A stretch of DNA of 26,122 nucleotides from Bacteroidota bacterium. GTDB lineage: Bacteria; Spirochaetota; Spirochaetia; JABMQR01. Below are positions 7,157-16,575 of the stretch, piece after piece. Below the pieces are notes generated by a model. It was not told the DNA's origin. It worked only from the letters and a program-made list of their open reading frames with translations, and searched no databases. The position numbers and the translations under genes were made by a program. Location of the stretch: the NCBI GenBank assembly GCA_013202335.1, contig JABMQR010000239.1, forward strand, positions 1 through 26,122, given 5' to 3'. Position 1 is the first letter of the stretch. Each line of letters begins with the position of its first letter.

Positions 7157-8206
7157 CTACTCCGGATTTAAAGATAACTGTTTACGCAACTTTCTTTTTG
7201 CTTTAACAAGATCAAGAAAATTTGGTAGTAATACCGCAATGATCAATAGTATTCCTGTGGTTATAATCATTATCTTTCCAGAAAAATTCATTAACCCCAT
7301 ACCAAACTTTAGGTATCCCAACAAGAATACTGCAACTATAACTCCCAGCATATTCCCTTTTCCGCCAGTAATTGCTACACCACCTAGTACAACCAGAGTA
7401 ATTACTTCCATATCCCACCCTAATGCAATATTCGGGCGTGTACTCCCTATTCTTGAAGTGAGGAGGACAGCGGCAATTCCACAAAAAAGTCCATTCAGAA
7501 CAAAATTTGTAAATCTCACCCGATCAACTGATATTCCGGAAAACCTGGCAGCTTCATGAGAATTTCCTATAGCATAGAGTTTTCTTCCATAGGTGGTTTT
7601 ATGTAGTACAAACCCCAGGACTGCAGCAAGAACAATAAAGATGATAAGTTCAAAAGGAATAATTGTATTACCTAAATAACCCTGTCCAAAGTAGGCAAAA
7701 CTTGCCGGATATTTTGTATATGCCTGATCCTCCAGGACAGCTTGTGAAATACCTCTAAAAAGTGATTGTGTGGCAAGTGTTACAGCAATAGCCGGCATTT
7801 TCATCTTTGTTACAAAAAATCCGTTAAATATCCCGGCAGCAACTCCAACTACCAAACCAATAACTACCAACTCAGCTCCCCCTGCACCATGAGAGGCCGC
7901 ATTACCCATTGCAAAGGATGAAAGTGCAATTATAGAAGCAACTGAAATATCGATGTCTCCACTCATTATGACAAAAATCATAGGCAGTGCCATAATGGCT
8001 TTTTCCATAAAGGTAAAAGTTGCATTCATCATATTAAAATAGTCCAGAAAATAGGGGGTGAGATTTGAGAAAACCAGCACCTCGATAAGTAATAACATGC
8101 ATAAAAGGACTTCCCACTTAGTGGAAAAAATTATCAATCTCTCCTTAATATTGTTTTCATTTATTAGACGGGACGAACTCACTAGTGTTTTTTTCTGCTC
8201 CGGCAT
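7157..8206 (-). CDS. rhaQ: Rhamnose ABC transporter permease (second)
   Basis: A 349-residue inner-membrane permease of the ribose/rhamnose (RbsC-like, CUT2) family with about eight to ten membrane segments. The family signature region is GRKLYAIGNSHEAARFSGI, followed by GGVAITGGKGNMLGV, which forms the contact with the ATPase. It has a longer charged N-terminus than its partner permease. Its ATG overlaps the stop of the upstream permease (TAATG), with CAGGAGG as ribosome-binding site, so the two are translationally coupled. It would form a heterodimer with the neighbouring permease. The rhamnose specificity comes from operon context. Confidence 0.88.
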   Translation of the reverse strand: MPEQKKTLVSSSRLINENNIKERLIIFSTKWEVLLCMLLLIEVLVFSNLTPYFLDYFNMMNATFTFMEKAIMALPMIFVIMSGDIDISVASIIALSSFAMGNAASHGAGGAELVVIGLVVGVAAGIFNGFFVTKMKMPAIAVTLATQSLFRGISQAVLEDQAYTKYPASFAYFGQGYLGNTIIPFELIIFIVLAAVLGFVLHKTTYGRKLYAIGNSHEAARFSGISVDRVRFTNFVLNGLFCGIAAVLLTSRIGSTRPNIALGWDMEVITLVVLGGVAITGGKGNMLGVIVAVFLLGYLKFGMGLMNFSGKIMIITTGILLIIAVLLPNFLDLVKAKRKLRKQLSLNPE

Positions 8207-9204
8207 TACTGTCGCCTCCTGTTTAATAATAATTTTTCATTTCTCTTTTCTGCCAGTGTGTTCACCAGCATGGCAAATAAAACGATAAATCCTTGTATAA
8301 AAATCTGGTAAAAGGGTGATAAATTGATAACCGGCAATGCATTGTTTATTATCCCGAGAAAAAGGGCTCCCAAAATAACTCCCGGGATCGCCCCGGAACC
8401 TCCGGCAATACTCACTCCGCCAATCACACAGGCAGCAACGGTCTGAAGCTCAAAACCCATTGCAGTTTCATTTACGGCAGCTGCATACCTTGCAGTCCAC
8501 ATCACTCCAGAGATTCCGCTCAGCATTCCACTAATTGTAAATATCAGGAATTGAATTTTCTTTTCACTTACCCCTACAAATTTAGCTGCAGTTTTATTCC
8601 CGCCAATTGCATATATTTCCCGACCGCTTCTGGTGTATTTACTTATATAGAGCATAATCGCGCTTATAAGAACTGCCCACCATATCAGATTGGAGACCCC
8701 CAACAAATTTCCATGGGGTAAATTCATATAGGAATCAGTCAATTCATGAGCTGTCACCCACTGCCCCTTGCTTATTACAAAAGTCAAACCACGGAAAATA
8801 CTCATAGTTCCTAAAGTTGTGATAATCGGGGGAACCTTACCATAAGCAACCAGCATACCATTTATCATACCTAACAAAGTTCCAACTAAAACACCAATTA
8901 ACAGGATTATCATAGCTGGTATTCCGGGATATGCCTGATTTATCAATGCTGCTGCCATTCCGGAAAAAGCTATTGATGAACCAACTGAGAGGTCTATTCC
9001 TCCCGTTAGAATCACAAAAAACTGACCAATAGAAACCATTATTAAAATTGATGTATCATTAACGATTCTTGCAATATTCCCGCCGGTTAAAAATCTTTCA
9101 GCCCGCAGAGATACAAAAAACAGCAGTGCAATTATAAGTAAAATTAAACTCACTTCTCTCTTTTGGAATAGATTCTTTATTTTTTCAGGAAGATGCTTAT
9201 TCAT
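8206..9204 (-). CDS. rhaP: Rhamnose ABC transporter permease (first)
   Basis: A 332-residue CUT2-family permease, hydrophobic throughout. It carries GGIDLSVGSSIAFSGMAAAL near the N-terminal third, and GREIYAIGGNKTAAKFVGV then GGVSIAGGSGAIPGV in the second half, all standard for RbsC-like sugar permeases. It overlaps the end of the ATPase gene by 8 bases, and its ribosome-binding site (AGGGGAG) lies inside that gene. It is the partner of the permease that follows. Confidence 0.9.
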   Translation of the reverse strand: MNKHLPEKIKNLFQKREVSLILLIIALLFFVSLRAERFLTGGNIARIVNDTSILIMVSIGQFFVILTGGIDLSVGSSIAFSGMAAALINQAYPGIPAMIILLIGVLVGTLLGMINGMLVAYGKVPPIITTLGTMSIFRGLTFVISKGQWVTAHELTDSYMNLPHGNLLGVSNLIWWAVLISAIMLYISKYTRSGREIYAIGGNKTAAKFVGVSEKKIQFLIFTISGMLSGISGVMWTARYAAAVNETAMGFELQTVAACVIGGVSIAGGSGAIPGVILGALFLGIINNALPVINLSPFYQIFIQGFIVLFAMLVNTLAEKRNEKLLLNRRRQ

Positions 9205-10723
9205 AGGACAACTCCCCTGAAAGTGCTTTATGGCCTGTAGCTGCTTTCATGATTACATCTGAATCGGCCTCTTCCCTTAAGAATTCTGCAGTTACCCGAC
9301 CTTCATGCATCACTATAATACGATCCGACATTCCCAGGACTTCGGGAAGTTCAGAGGAGACCAAAATTACAGCAAGCCCCTTTGCTGCCATATCCGTAAT
9401 AAATTGATGAACAGCAGCTTTTGTCGCAACATCAATGCCTTTGGTAGGCTCATCTAAAATTAATATTTTTGGATTTGTAGCAAGCCATTTTGCCAACACC
9501 ACTTTCTGTTGATTTCCACCCGAAAGTGTATCAGCATCAACACCCCAACCTGCTGCCCGTATTTCCATCATCGTGCCGAATTTGTCAGTTACGGTAAACT
9601 CTCTATTTCTATTTGTGATCGAAAATCGATTCATTGTGTCTATTTGTGGAAGAGTTATATTCTTGGAAAGACTCATTTCAAGGATAATTCCCTGAGTTTG
9701 TCTGTCTTCGGGAACAAAGGCTATTCCATGCTGCATTGCATGCTTTGGGTTCTTTATTTTTAATTCCTGATTATTAAGAAATATCTTCCCCATTGAATAA
9801 GAATCAATCCCAAAAATGGTTCTCATAACTTCACTTCTCCCGGCCCCGATAAGTCCGAAAAAACCAAGTATTTCCCCACTTTTTAAGGAAAAAGAAACAT
9901 CCTTGAAAAAACCCAATTGTGTCAGCTCTTTTACCTCAAGAATTACTTTCCCAACGGCAGTATCAAGCTTGGGGAAAAGCTGATTCAGACTTCGTCCAAC
10001 CATCATCCTGATAATTTCATTCACCGTCGCCTCGGAAACTTTTCCCTCTCCTATATATTTGCCATCCCTGAGCACCGTGTAATAATCACAAATAGTAAAG
10101 ATTTCCTCAAACTTATGGGATATAAAAATTATCGCTTTCCCCTGCTGTTTCAGTTGCCGTACTATTTTATATAAATCATCAACTTCACGCATGGTTAATG
10201 CAGAAGTTGGTTCATCCATTATTACCACCTGAGCATCTAGTGAAAGAGCCTTCGCTATTTCCACCATATGGCGCTGCGCAACTCCAAGATTTTTAACCAA
10301 AGTATCAGGATTTATAGACAGCTCCATTTTATCCAGAAGTTTCCTGGTCTCATTTTTCATTGCTTTCCAATCAATTCTATTTGTTTTTCTGTGCCGCAAG
10401 TGATGTCCCATGAATATATTTTCTGTTACTGAGAGTTCCGGAAACATCGACGCTTCCTGATGTATAGCTGCTATCCCGGCTTCCTGAGCCTCTATCGCAT
10501 TCTTAAAATCTATTGCTTTACCATTTAGTTCTACTTCACCGCTTGTGAGAAAATAAACACCAGTAAGAATTTTTACTAAAGTTGATTTTCCCGCACCGTT
10601 TTCTCCTATCAAAGCATGGACTTCTCCCGACCGTACGGTTAAATGGACTCCATCAAGAGCTTTGATTCCGGGGAAATATTTTGTTACCTGTTTAATTTCC
10701 AATATCGGCTTCAAAACAGACAT
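9197..10723 (-). CDS. rhaT: Rhamnose ABC transporter ATP-binding protein (two nucleotide-binding domains)
   Basis: A 508-residue ATPase with two fused domains, as in RbsA/XylG. Domain 1 has Walker A GENGAGKST and Walker B VVIMDEPTSAL. Domain 2 has a degenerate Walker A (GLIGAGRSEV), the signature LSGGNQQKVVLAKWL, and Walker B ILILDEPTKGID. The degenerate second P-loop is normal for CUT2 ATPases. The start is ambiguous. The ATG chosen at 10723 (MSVLKPILEI) has AGGAGG directly abutting it. An upstream ATG at 10732 has only a weak site, and a TTG at 10714 would have AGGAGG at 9 nt. The symbol follows rhizobial usage and is not the E. coli RhaT symporter. Confidence 0.9.
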   Translation of the reverse strand: MSVLKPILEIKQVTKYFPGIKALDGVHLTVRSGEVHALIGENGAGKSTLVKILTGVYFLTSGEVELNGKAIDFKNAIEAQEAGIAAIHQEASMFPELSVTENIFMGHHLRHRKTNRIDWKAMKNETRKLLDKMELSINPDTLVKNLGVAQRHMVEIAKALSLDAQVVIMDEPTSALTMREVDDLYKIVRQLKQQGKAIIFISHKFEEIFTICDYYTVLRDGKYIGEGKVSEATVNEIIRMMVGRSLNQLFPKLDTAVGKVILEVKELTQLGFFKDVSFSLKSGEILGFFGLIGAGRSEVMRTIFGIDSYSMGKIFLNNQELKIKNPKHAMQHGIAFVPEDRQTQGIILEMSLSKNITLPQIDTMNRFSITNRNREFTVTDKFGTMMEIRAAGWGVDADTLSGGNQQKVVLAKWLATNPKILILDEPTKGIDVATKAAVHQFITDMAAKGLAVILVSSELPEVLGMSDRIIVMHEGRVTAEFLREEADSDVIMKAATGHKALSGELSYE

Positions 10724-10748
10724 CCTCCTCATTCCAAAGATTTTTATG

Positions 10749-10787
10749 AAAAAACAGACCAGCAACCCAAGTTGGCTGAAGGTCTGT
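10749..10787 (-). terminator. Intercistronic terminator/attenuator between binding-protein and ATPase genes
   Basis: On the minus strand ACAGACC (10787-10781) pairs with GGTCTGT (10760-10754), and an inner CAGC/GCTG stem extends it. Six U residues follow (10754-10749). It lies 47 bases after the binding-protein stop. Such a hairpin commonly lets only part of transcription through, giving more binding protein than transporter. The structure is seen; the partial efficiency is inferred. Confidence 0.75.
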
Positions 10788-10834
10788 CTTCCTTATTTTA
10801 TACCTGTAATAATAGTATATTTTTTTGTCCTTAC

Positions 10835-11857
10835 TTAGAACATTACTGCAAATATTGCAATATTTTCAGCATTGAAGACAAATGGTGTACCCATAATTGA
10901 GTTTCCATCTTTACCTATAACAACATTTCCCATTCTACCGCAGTCGACAACATCGCCTTCATTTCCGGCTACTGCACCAGTAATAAGAGCTTCCAGGATA
11001 AAGGTTGATGTATAACCAAGATCAATTGGATTCCAGAGTGCCATTTGGCCGCAAGTACCGTTTTCTACGTAATGCTGCATTTCTGAAGGAAGTCCAAGCC
11101 CGGTAAGCTGAACAATACCTTTCTTGCCCTCATCTTCAATTGCCTTTGCAGAAGCAAGTACTCCGATTGTGGTAGGTGAAATGATTCCGGCAAGATCAGG
11201 ATATTTCTGCATGAGGCCCACTGCTTCGCGATAGCTCTTATCCGCAGCATCATCACCATAAGTTACTTCAACCAGTTTCATATTTTTATACTCAGGTTTC
11301 ATGATTTCTTCTTTCATCCATCCAATCCATGCATTCTGGTTTGTTGCCTGTGATGTTGCAGAAACAACTCCTATCTGACCTTTGTAATTACAGAGTTCAG
11401 CAATAAGTTGAACCTGTTGTCTACCAATAAGTTCTTCATCAGAGGGAGCTAAATCAACGATTCTTCCACCAACAGCGATACCTGAATCAAAAGAGATAAC
11501 TTTTATTCCGGCTTTCATTGCTTTTTTTGCAACAGGTATAAGAGCATCTCTATCATTTGCAGAAATAGCTATACCGTCAACTTTCTGGGCAATAAGTGAT
11601 TCGATAATCTCAATTTGGCCTTCTGCTGTTGAGGCAGAGGGACCCATGTAGATTGATTCAACATTACCCAACTCAGCTGCTGCTTCCACACCACCATCAG
11701 CTACTGCTTCAAAAAATCCGTTACCCAGACTTTTCACCAACAGTACAATTTTCAGATCTTTGTTTCCCGCAGGTGTTTCCTGTGCACCTTGAGCAAAGAC
11801 CAGACCGGAAAATGCCAGTAATAAAACAAGACCCATAAGCACTAATTTCTTTTTCAT
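10835..11857 (-). CDS. rhaS: Rhamnose ABC transporter periplasmic substrate-binding protein
   Basis: A 340-residue type I sugar-binding protein (RbsB/RhaS-like). The N-terminus MKKKLVLMGLVLLLAFSGLVFA is a Sec signal peptide with a likely cut before QGAQE. There is no lipobox cysteine, so it should be soluble in the periplasm. The family pattern is clear: KSLGNGFFEAVADGGVEAA, then ESLIAQKVDGIAISANDRDAL, then a second lobe with KYPDLAGIISPTTIGVLA. The ribosome-binding site is AGGAG. It heads the transporter block, 87 bases after the response regulator stop, with the attenuator hairpin behind it. The symbol follows rhizobial usage (the E. coli RhaS is an activator). Confidence 0.9.
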   Translation of the reverse strand: MKKKLVLMGLVLLLAFSGLVFAQGAQETPAGNKDLKIVLLVKSLGNGFFEAVADGGVEAAAELGNVESIYMGPSASTAEGQIEIIESLIAQKVDGIAISANDRDALIPVAKKAMKAGIKVISFDSGIAVGGRIVDLAPSDEELIGRQQVQLIAELCNYKGQIGVVSATSQATNQNAWIGWMKEEIMKPEYKNMKLVEVTYGDDAADKSYREAVGLMQKYPDLAGIISPTTIGVLASAKAIEDEGKKGIVQLTGLGLPSEMQHYVENGTCGQMALWNPIDLGYTSTFILEALITGAVAGNEGDVVDCGRMGNVVIGKDGNSIMGTPFVFNAENIAIFAVMF

Positions 11858-11944
11858 TCTTTTTCTCCTATAATGTTTTCTTGATGATTAATGCTACCAT
11901 AAGTTTTGAACTTTCCGTGAGTGAGAATAACTACAATTTAAGTA

Positions 11945-13480
11945 CTAATTTCTCTGATTAGCAATATATTCAGAAGGTTTAATACCATGTGCATCATAAA
12001 ACACTCTGGAAAAGTGTCTGCTGCTTACATAACCTAATAGTGAAGCTGCTTTTTTCACAGTCATCCCTGTTTGATGAAGTAAAGTAAGCGCATTTTTCAT
12101 ACGTAATGATGTTATATACTCAGTAAAACTGCTGCTCATATGTCTTTTAAACTCGGTTGACAAATAATTGGGGGTAAGACCTAATTCATCGGCTATCTGG
12201 GCAACACCTATTTCGGTATAGTATTTTTCATTTATAATCTGAACAGCCTGCCTGACATGTCCAATACGTATTTGTGAGACACTATCCCCATCCTGCAACT
12301 TAATTTTATTTTGTATAAAAGATATTGCCTCATCGATTATTTTTTCAATTTCAGTGGATGAATCCCATATATCAATTAGACAAAGAGAAAAATATTCCGT
12401 TAATTTCTCAGGAGTGAACCGTTTTGCAATAAATTTTGTTAAGCGCCTGAGTTTTTGTAAATCTGTGTAAATGAAGGGAATTTCAGGATTCCTGAGACTC
12501 TCAACCAAATTATCCAGTTCTCTGCAGGCTGTAAATATTTCCTTACTAACAGGATCTTTGTTAACGTCATAACTATGATAAATTTCTCCGGTATGATCTT
12601 GTGAAATTTGCAGGATTTTTCTCAATCCACTCATAAAACGAATACCGGAAACCCTCTCTATGCTCACTATTTTTTCCATGAAGATATGGAGATTCTCAGA
12701 GTCAGAAATAGGGAAAAGTGTAATTATTGATGGGCTGGAAGCTGCCAGTTCCCTGATATCAGTCATGAATACATCCAGCAGGTTGCTGCCTTTAGGGATT
12801 GGATCATGTTTGTAAGCAATTGAAATAAGAAGATTTCCATCATTAGTACCATTAATGGCAAAGTTGCAATCATATCCTTTGTCGCAAATGCTCCAATCAG
12901 GAAGAACTTTTTTTACAGCCAGGTAAAAATCCCTTTTATCCTCAATTGACACAGCATCAGACTTAACCGAATCTATGACAACTATACAGCCTTCGTATCG
13001 AAATTTACGAAACCAGGGATCAAATTCATTGGAAAGAGTATTGTGAAGAACAGCTCTAATCCGATTCTCAAATGATTCAATATTGCGTCGGATTATGTCA
13101 TTTCTTTGTTTATATACTGTTTCTACCACCTTTTTTATATCTGAAATTGATGCTGGTTTCACAATATATTCAGATATACCAAGCTCAATAGATTTTTTAG
13201 CATAGGAAAATTGTGCAAACCCTGTCAGAATCACCCAATAGATTTCCGGGTGGTTATGATTTTCTTTTTCAATAACTTCAAGGCCATTTTTACCCGGCAT
13301 TTGGATATCGACAAAAGCCACATGTGGTTTGAATGTTCGGATCAATTCCTGAAGCTCATCACCATTTGCAGCATGTATGATGGATAAATTATTGATTATA
13401 CCACCACGTTCCAACTCTTCAAGCATATTCTGGAGTCCCAGTCTAACCAGACGTTCATCATCAGCCAGAATGATTTTCAT
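11945..13480 (-). CDS. YesN-like response regulator with AraC DNA-binding domain
   Basis: A 511-residue regulator. Residues 1-120 are a receiver domain: acidic pocket Asp7/Asp8, phospho-acceptor Asp58 in FVDIQMPGKNG, the conserved Thr in VILTGF, and Lys in YIVKPAS. A long central region of about 280 residues has no recognised motif. The C-terminal 100 residues are an AraC/XylS double helix-turn-helix (IADELGLTPNYLSTEFKRH and AASLLGYVSSRHFSRVFYD). Its start overlaps the sensor kinase gene by 20 bases, so the two are a coupled pair. Immediately downstream lies the rhamnose-binding protein gene, the likely target. Which signal it answers to is unknown. Confidence 0.9.
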   Translation of the reverse strand: MKIILADDERLVRLGLQNMLEELERGGIINNLSIIHAANGDELQELIRTFKPHVAFVDIQMPGKNGLEVIEKENHNHPEIYWVILTGFAQFSYAKKSIELGISEYIVKPASISDIKKVVETVYKQRNDIIRRNIESFENRIRAVLHNTLSNEFDPWFRKFRYEGCIVVIDSVKSDAVSIEDKRDFYLAVKKVLPDWSICDKGYDCNFAINGTNDGNLLISIAYKHDPIPKGSNLLDVFMTDIRELAASSPSIITLFPISDSENLHIFMEKIVSIERVSGIRFMSGLRKILQISQDHTGEIYHSYDVNKDPVSKEIFTACRELDNLVESLRNPEIPFIYTDLQKLRRLTKFIAKRFTPEKLTEYFSLCLIDIWDSSTEIEKIIDEAISFIQNKIKLQDGDSVSQIRIGHVRQAVQIINEKYYTEIGVAQIADELGLTPNYLSTEFKRHMSSSFTEYITSLRMKNALTLLHQTGMTVKKAASLLGYVSSRHFSRVFYDAHGIKPSEYIANQRN

Positions 13481-15398
13481 AAAGAGAAATCCTTACTTCT
13501 GTTCCGGAATCCGGCGTACTTTTAATATTGAAAAGCGCATTTGGAAATGCATATTTAAGACGTTTTTTCACATTCCCAATACCTATATGCTCAAGTTCAG
13601 CAAGAGAATCCAGCTCAAATCCAACTCCATTATCCTTCGTGACTATATTTATGATTTTCTTCCCATCCTCTAATGTATAAAAGGCTGAGATTTCAAGATA
13701 TCCGGTTTGCCCCTTTACCGGTTCAAGGCCATGAATAACCGCATTCTCAACAATTGGTTGTAAAATCAGTCTGGGAATTCGAAAATCTTTTAATGCCGTG
13801 TTAACATCCAGTTTATAGGTTAACCTCTCATCGAATCTAAGTTTTTGCAGTTTACAATAGGTCTCAACGAAACCAAATTCCTCTCCAATGGTAGTCCACT
13901 TACGTGAATCCTGAATGTATCTCAGCATATCCTTTAATGAGAGAATTGCTTTTTCCAGATCTTCCTTAGCACCAATTCTATTGAGTCCAATAAAACCATT
14001 AAGAATGTTATAAATAAAGTGCGGCTGAACCTGTGACTGCAGTGCCTGAAACTCCGCCTCCCCCTTGCCTATTAGTTCAGAGTATTTAAAGTGATTATCC
14101 AGTGTGAGTGCGGAATACTCTGCAAATGTTGTTAATCTGGTAACTCCAAGGTCGGTAAAGGCTGGCTGCCCCTCAATCTTAATCATAATGATTATACTCA
14201 CAATCTCTTTCTCTATACGAAGAGGAATCGCCAGCATCGAACTAAGTCCCAAATCTGACAGCTTATTACTATCTTTCTCATTTGACAGGAGAAGTATATT
14301 CTCATTCTCAAATGTTTCCTCAGCAATTTCCAACAATCCGGAATATAAATCCTCAGAAAAAACTCCTTCAAAAGCCTGCAACTTGAGTTTGCGGCCTCCT
14401 ACATGATCAGGGTCAGCTTCCATAAGATATATCAGAGCAGCATCAGCAGTTTTTTCCATAACTATGGTATTCACCACGATTTTAAGTAGATCATCAAGGC
14501 TGGTGCTTTCTGATATGGAGCTTCCAACATCACGGGTAAGGGTTAATATATTTTCTGTATTCTGTTTTAAATCGCTCGTCAACTCATTAAATTGATCAGA
14601 AAGATAGCCAAATTCATCATGAGAATTGATATGCATTCTGGCGGAAAAATCTCCTTTTGAAACCCGTCGTAAAGCTTGTTCAACGTGCTGTAATTTCCAT
14701 AAGAAATCTCTTGATATTACCAGAGATGTAATGATTCCTACTATGGCGATGAGAAATGCAAGTGTGATAAAAAGTACTAATATCTCTCTGCGGAGATTCT
14801 CTCCATTTTCTCTGAACATTTTGATAAAATAGTTCATAAAACTCTCAAAACTGCTGACAAAATAGTAGGATGTATCACGAAACTCCTCAAAAAATGGAAT
14901 AAACGTATCTTCCCCAAGTATTTCGTTGTAACGTTTCTCATCATCCAGCTGCCCTAATTGATCTTTTATCATTGTTATTGATTCATCAAGCAGCTCAAGT
15001 CTCCCCATTGCCTTTTCATGCATTGTTTGAGCAGTCTCAAATTGATCCAGCAGTTCCCGATTCTGAATATCCAAAATTTCTTTGGCTGCCATAAATTTGA
15101 AAAAAGCATCCTGATAAGTATATACAGAGCTTTTCCACTGTCTAATGGTTACGATGGATCTTGGAGAGTAGGTAAAAGACTTTAATTGTCCATAAATCTT
15201 CGGAACAAAAAGGTCAAATACCATATCTTTCATGAGACTCTGGACATCACGGGATTTTACCTGCAGTTCTATCCCGTTATCAATATATTTGTTGATATTA
15301 TCAAGACGTTTCCAGGTTTGAACAGCCAATCCAATAACGGAAAAAATACCAATGATAAATATTATTGATAAGAGAACAAGCTTAGTTCGTATTTTCAT
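13461..15398 (-). CDS. YesM/LytS-type sensor histidine kinase
   Basis: 645 residues from the ATG at 15398; a GTG 6 codons upstream (15416) is possible. Neither has a clear ribosome-binding site. Order: N-terminal membrane segment (residues 5-27), a roughly 180-residue extracytoplasmic sensor that is mostly helical, a second membrane segment near 215-235, a HAMP-like linker, a GAF-like domain (about 290-430), then the His_kinase domain. The phospho-accepting His460 sits in QSQVQPHFIYNILNGF. The ATPase domain shows PIVENAVIHGLEP and KDNGVGFELD. It overlaps the response regulator gene, its presumed partner. It starts 58 bases after the aldolase gene on the same strand, so it appears to be part of the rhamnose operon. 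Confidence 0.9.
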   Translation of the reverse strand: MKIRTKLVLLSIIFIIGIFSVIGLAVQTWKRLDNINKYIDNGIELQVKSRDVQSLMKDMVFDLFVPKIYGQLKSFTYSPRSIVTIRQWKSSVYTYQDAFFKFMAAKEILDIQNRELLDQFETAQTMHEKAMGRLELLDESITMIKDQLGQLDDEKRYNEILGEDTFIPFFEEFRDTSYYFVSSFESFMNYFIKMFRENGENLRREILVLFITLAFLIAIVGIITSLVISRDFLWKLQHVEQALRRVSKGDFSARMHINSHDEFGYLSDQFNELTSDLKQNTENILTLTRDVGSSISESTSLDDLLKIVVNTIVMEKTADAALIYLMEADPDHVGGRKLKLQAFEGVFSEDLYSGLLEIAEETFENENILLLSNEKDSNKLSDLGLSSMLAIPLRIEKEIVSIIIMIKIEGQPAFTDLGVTRLTTFAEYSALTLDNHFKYSELIGKGEAEFQALQSQVQPHFIYNILNGFIGLNRIGAKEDLEKAILSLKDMLRYIQDSRKWTTIGEEFGFVETYCKLQKLRFDERLTYKLDVNTALKDFRIPRLILQPIVENAVIHGLEPVKGQTGYLEISAFYTLEDGKKIINIVTKDNGVGFELDSLAELEHIGIGNVKKRLKYAFPNALFNIKSTPDSGTEVRISLYENHSG

Positions 15399-15456
15399 TA
15401 GATAAAAGAATACCACACCAAAATATATTGTACAATGTAAACTCTCTCCTGCATTT

Positions 15457-16575
15457 TTATTTAGATTTTAATACCTCTGCCCGGTATTTTTCAACTTCCC
15501 AGGTCCTGATAAAATCAATCTGCTCATCAGTCATATAGAGATATCCGCCAAAAGATTCTGTATATGCGGCAACCTGAACCGTATCAAGAAATAGGACCAG
15601 TGCGTTTTCGTTGTAGGTAAAAATACCGGTATTCTGGACGGCTATTGTTTTAGGCTCACAATTATGCTGATCTCTAAAATCCTCAACCAGTGCATGTATT
15701 TCCTGTTTTACATCCCCGGAAAAAACAGATTCCGGAACCCAAAGCGGCTTAAACCCGCTATATACTATATGATCCGGCGTAAAGGCAGAGCTGACCGGGA
15801 TAAAGTTATTCCAATCCCTTAATCTCAATGCAAGCTCTTTACTGCTGCATGAATATATTTCACGTGAAGTATTTCCTGCAAGAGAAGAGAGAGATTCCTC
15901 AATTGCAAGCCGACGATCTGCAATAATAGAAAGATCTCCCTTTTCCGGTTTTCTAATTAGCTGCTGCTGCAGCGTTCCCATTACTGAATCGTAGATCGTA
16001 TCAATAGATTCAGGAGTATCGGCTCCCACAAAAATCCCATGATTTTGAAGCAGGATAAATTCAGGGGCTACCCCAAACTGCCCCTTATATTTCAGCAGTT
16101 TGTCACGAACTGTTTTTGCAAGTATATACCCGGGATTAACAAGCGGAATCCACAAGGCTCTCTTACCAAATATCTTATCAGCGTACTCCTCCCCTTTTAC
16201 CGCACAAGTCAAACCATTCACCAGTGCAGGATGTAAATGTACTACATATTTTTGCGGAAGCAGACTGTGTAAAAGCGCCTCTACACTGGGACGTGCAGTT
16301 TCTCCATCCAGTCTGGCATTCATCATATCTGCAAGAACAGCATTCTCACGCTGATCCGGATCTGCCGGGTATTCTTTTACCCAGACAGCCTGCAGCTTCT
16401 GCTGATCCATCGCCACAAAACCCTGCCGGTCAATTGCTGCAAGAGTATGTCCTGATGCTTTCACATAGAGTACATTTTCGTCCTTTAGCGAAGTATTTCC
16501 TCCACCGGCCAGCACAAATTCGGGATTTGCACCGTAACGCCGTGAAAGGGATATGAGTTCAGTTAGTAAGTTCAT
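15457..16575 (-). CDS. Class II aldolase, probable L-rhamnulose-1-phosphate aldolase (RhaE aldolase-half type)
   Basis: A 372-residue class II aldolase/adducin-family enzyme. By position it should split rhamnulose-1-phosphate into DHAP and L-lactaldehyde. The zinc-site histidines are visible in VVHLHPALVNGLTCA and in LLQNHGIFVGAD, and the N-terminal GGGNTSLKD phosphate-binding loop is intact. E. coli RhaD is about 274 residues. This protein instead has the length and C-terminal pattern (EQIDFIRTWEVEKYRAEVL) of the aldolase half of bifunctional RhaE, but no dehydrogenase half follows. Its ATG overlaps the isomerase stop (ATGA), with AGAGGAG as ribosome-binding site, so the two are translationally coupled. 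The reaction is inferred from operon position and family. Confidence 0.85.
   Translation of the reverse strand: MNLLTELISLSRRYGANPEFVLAGGGNTSLKDENVLYVKASGHTLAAIDRQGFVAMDQQKLQAVWVKEYPADPDQRENAVLADMMNARLDGETARPSVEALLHSLLPQKYVVHLHPALVNGLTCAVKGEEYADKIFGKRALWIPLVNPGYILAKTVRDKLLKYKGQFGVAPEFILLQNHGIFVGADTPESIDTIYDSVMGTLQQQLIRKPEKGDLSIIADRRLAIEESLSSLAGNTSREIYSCSSKELALRLRDWNNFIPVSSAFTPDHIVYSGFKPLWVPESVFSGDVKQEIHALVEDFRDQHNCEPKTIAVQNTGIFTYNENALVLFLDTVQVAAYTESFGGYLYMTDEQIDFIRTWEVEKYRAEVLKSK

Noticed and set aside
15427..15436. Palindrome ATTGTACAAT between aldolase and kinase genes as an operator
   Set aside because: Ten AT-rich bases with no second copy at the other rhamnose promoters; too weak to claim.
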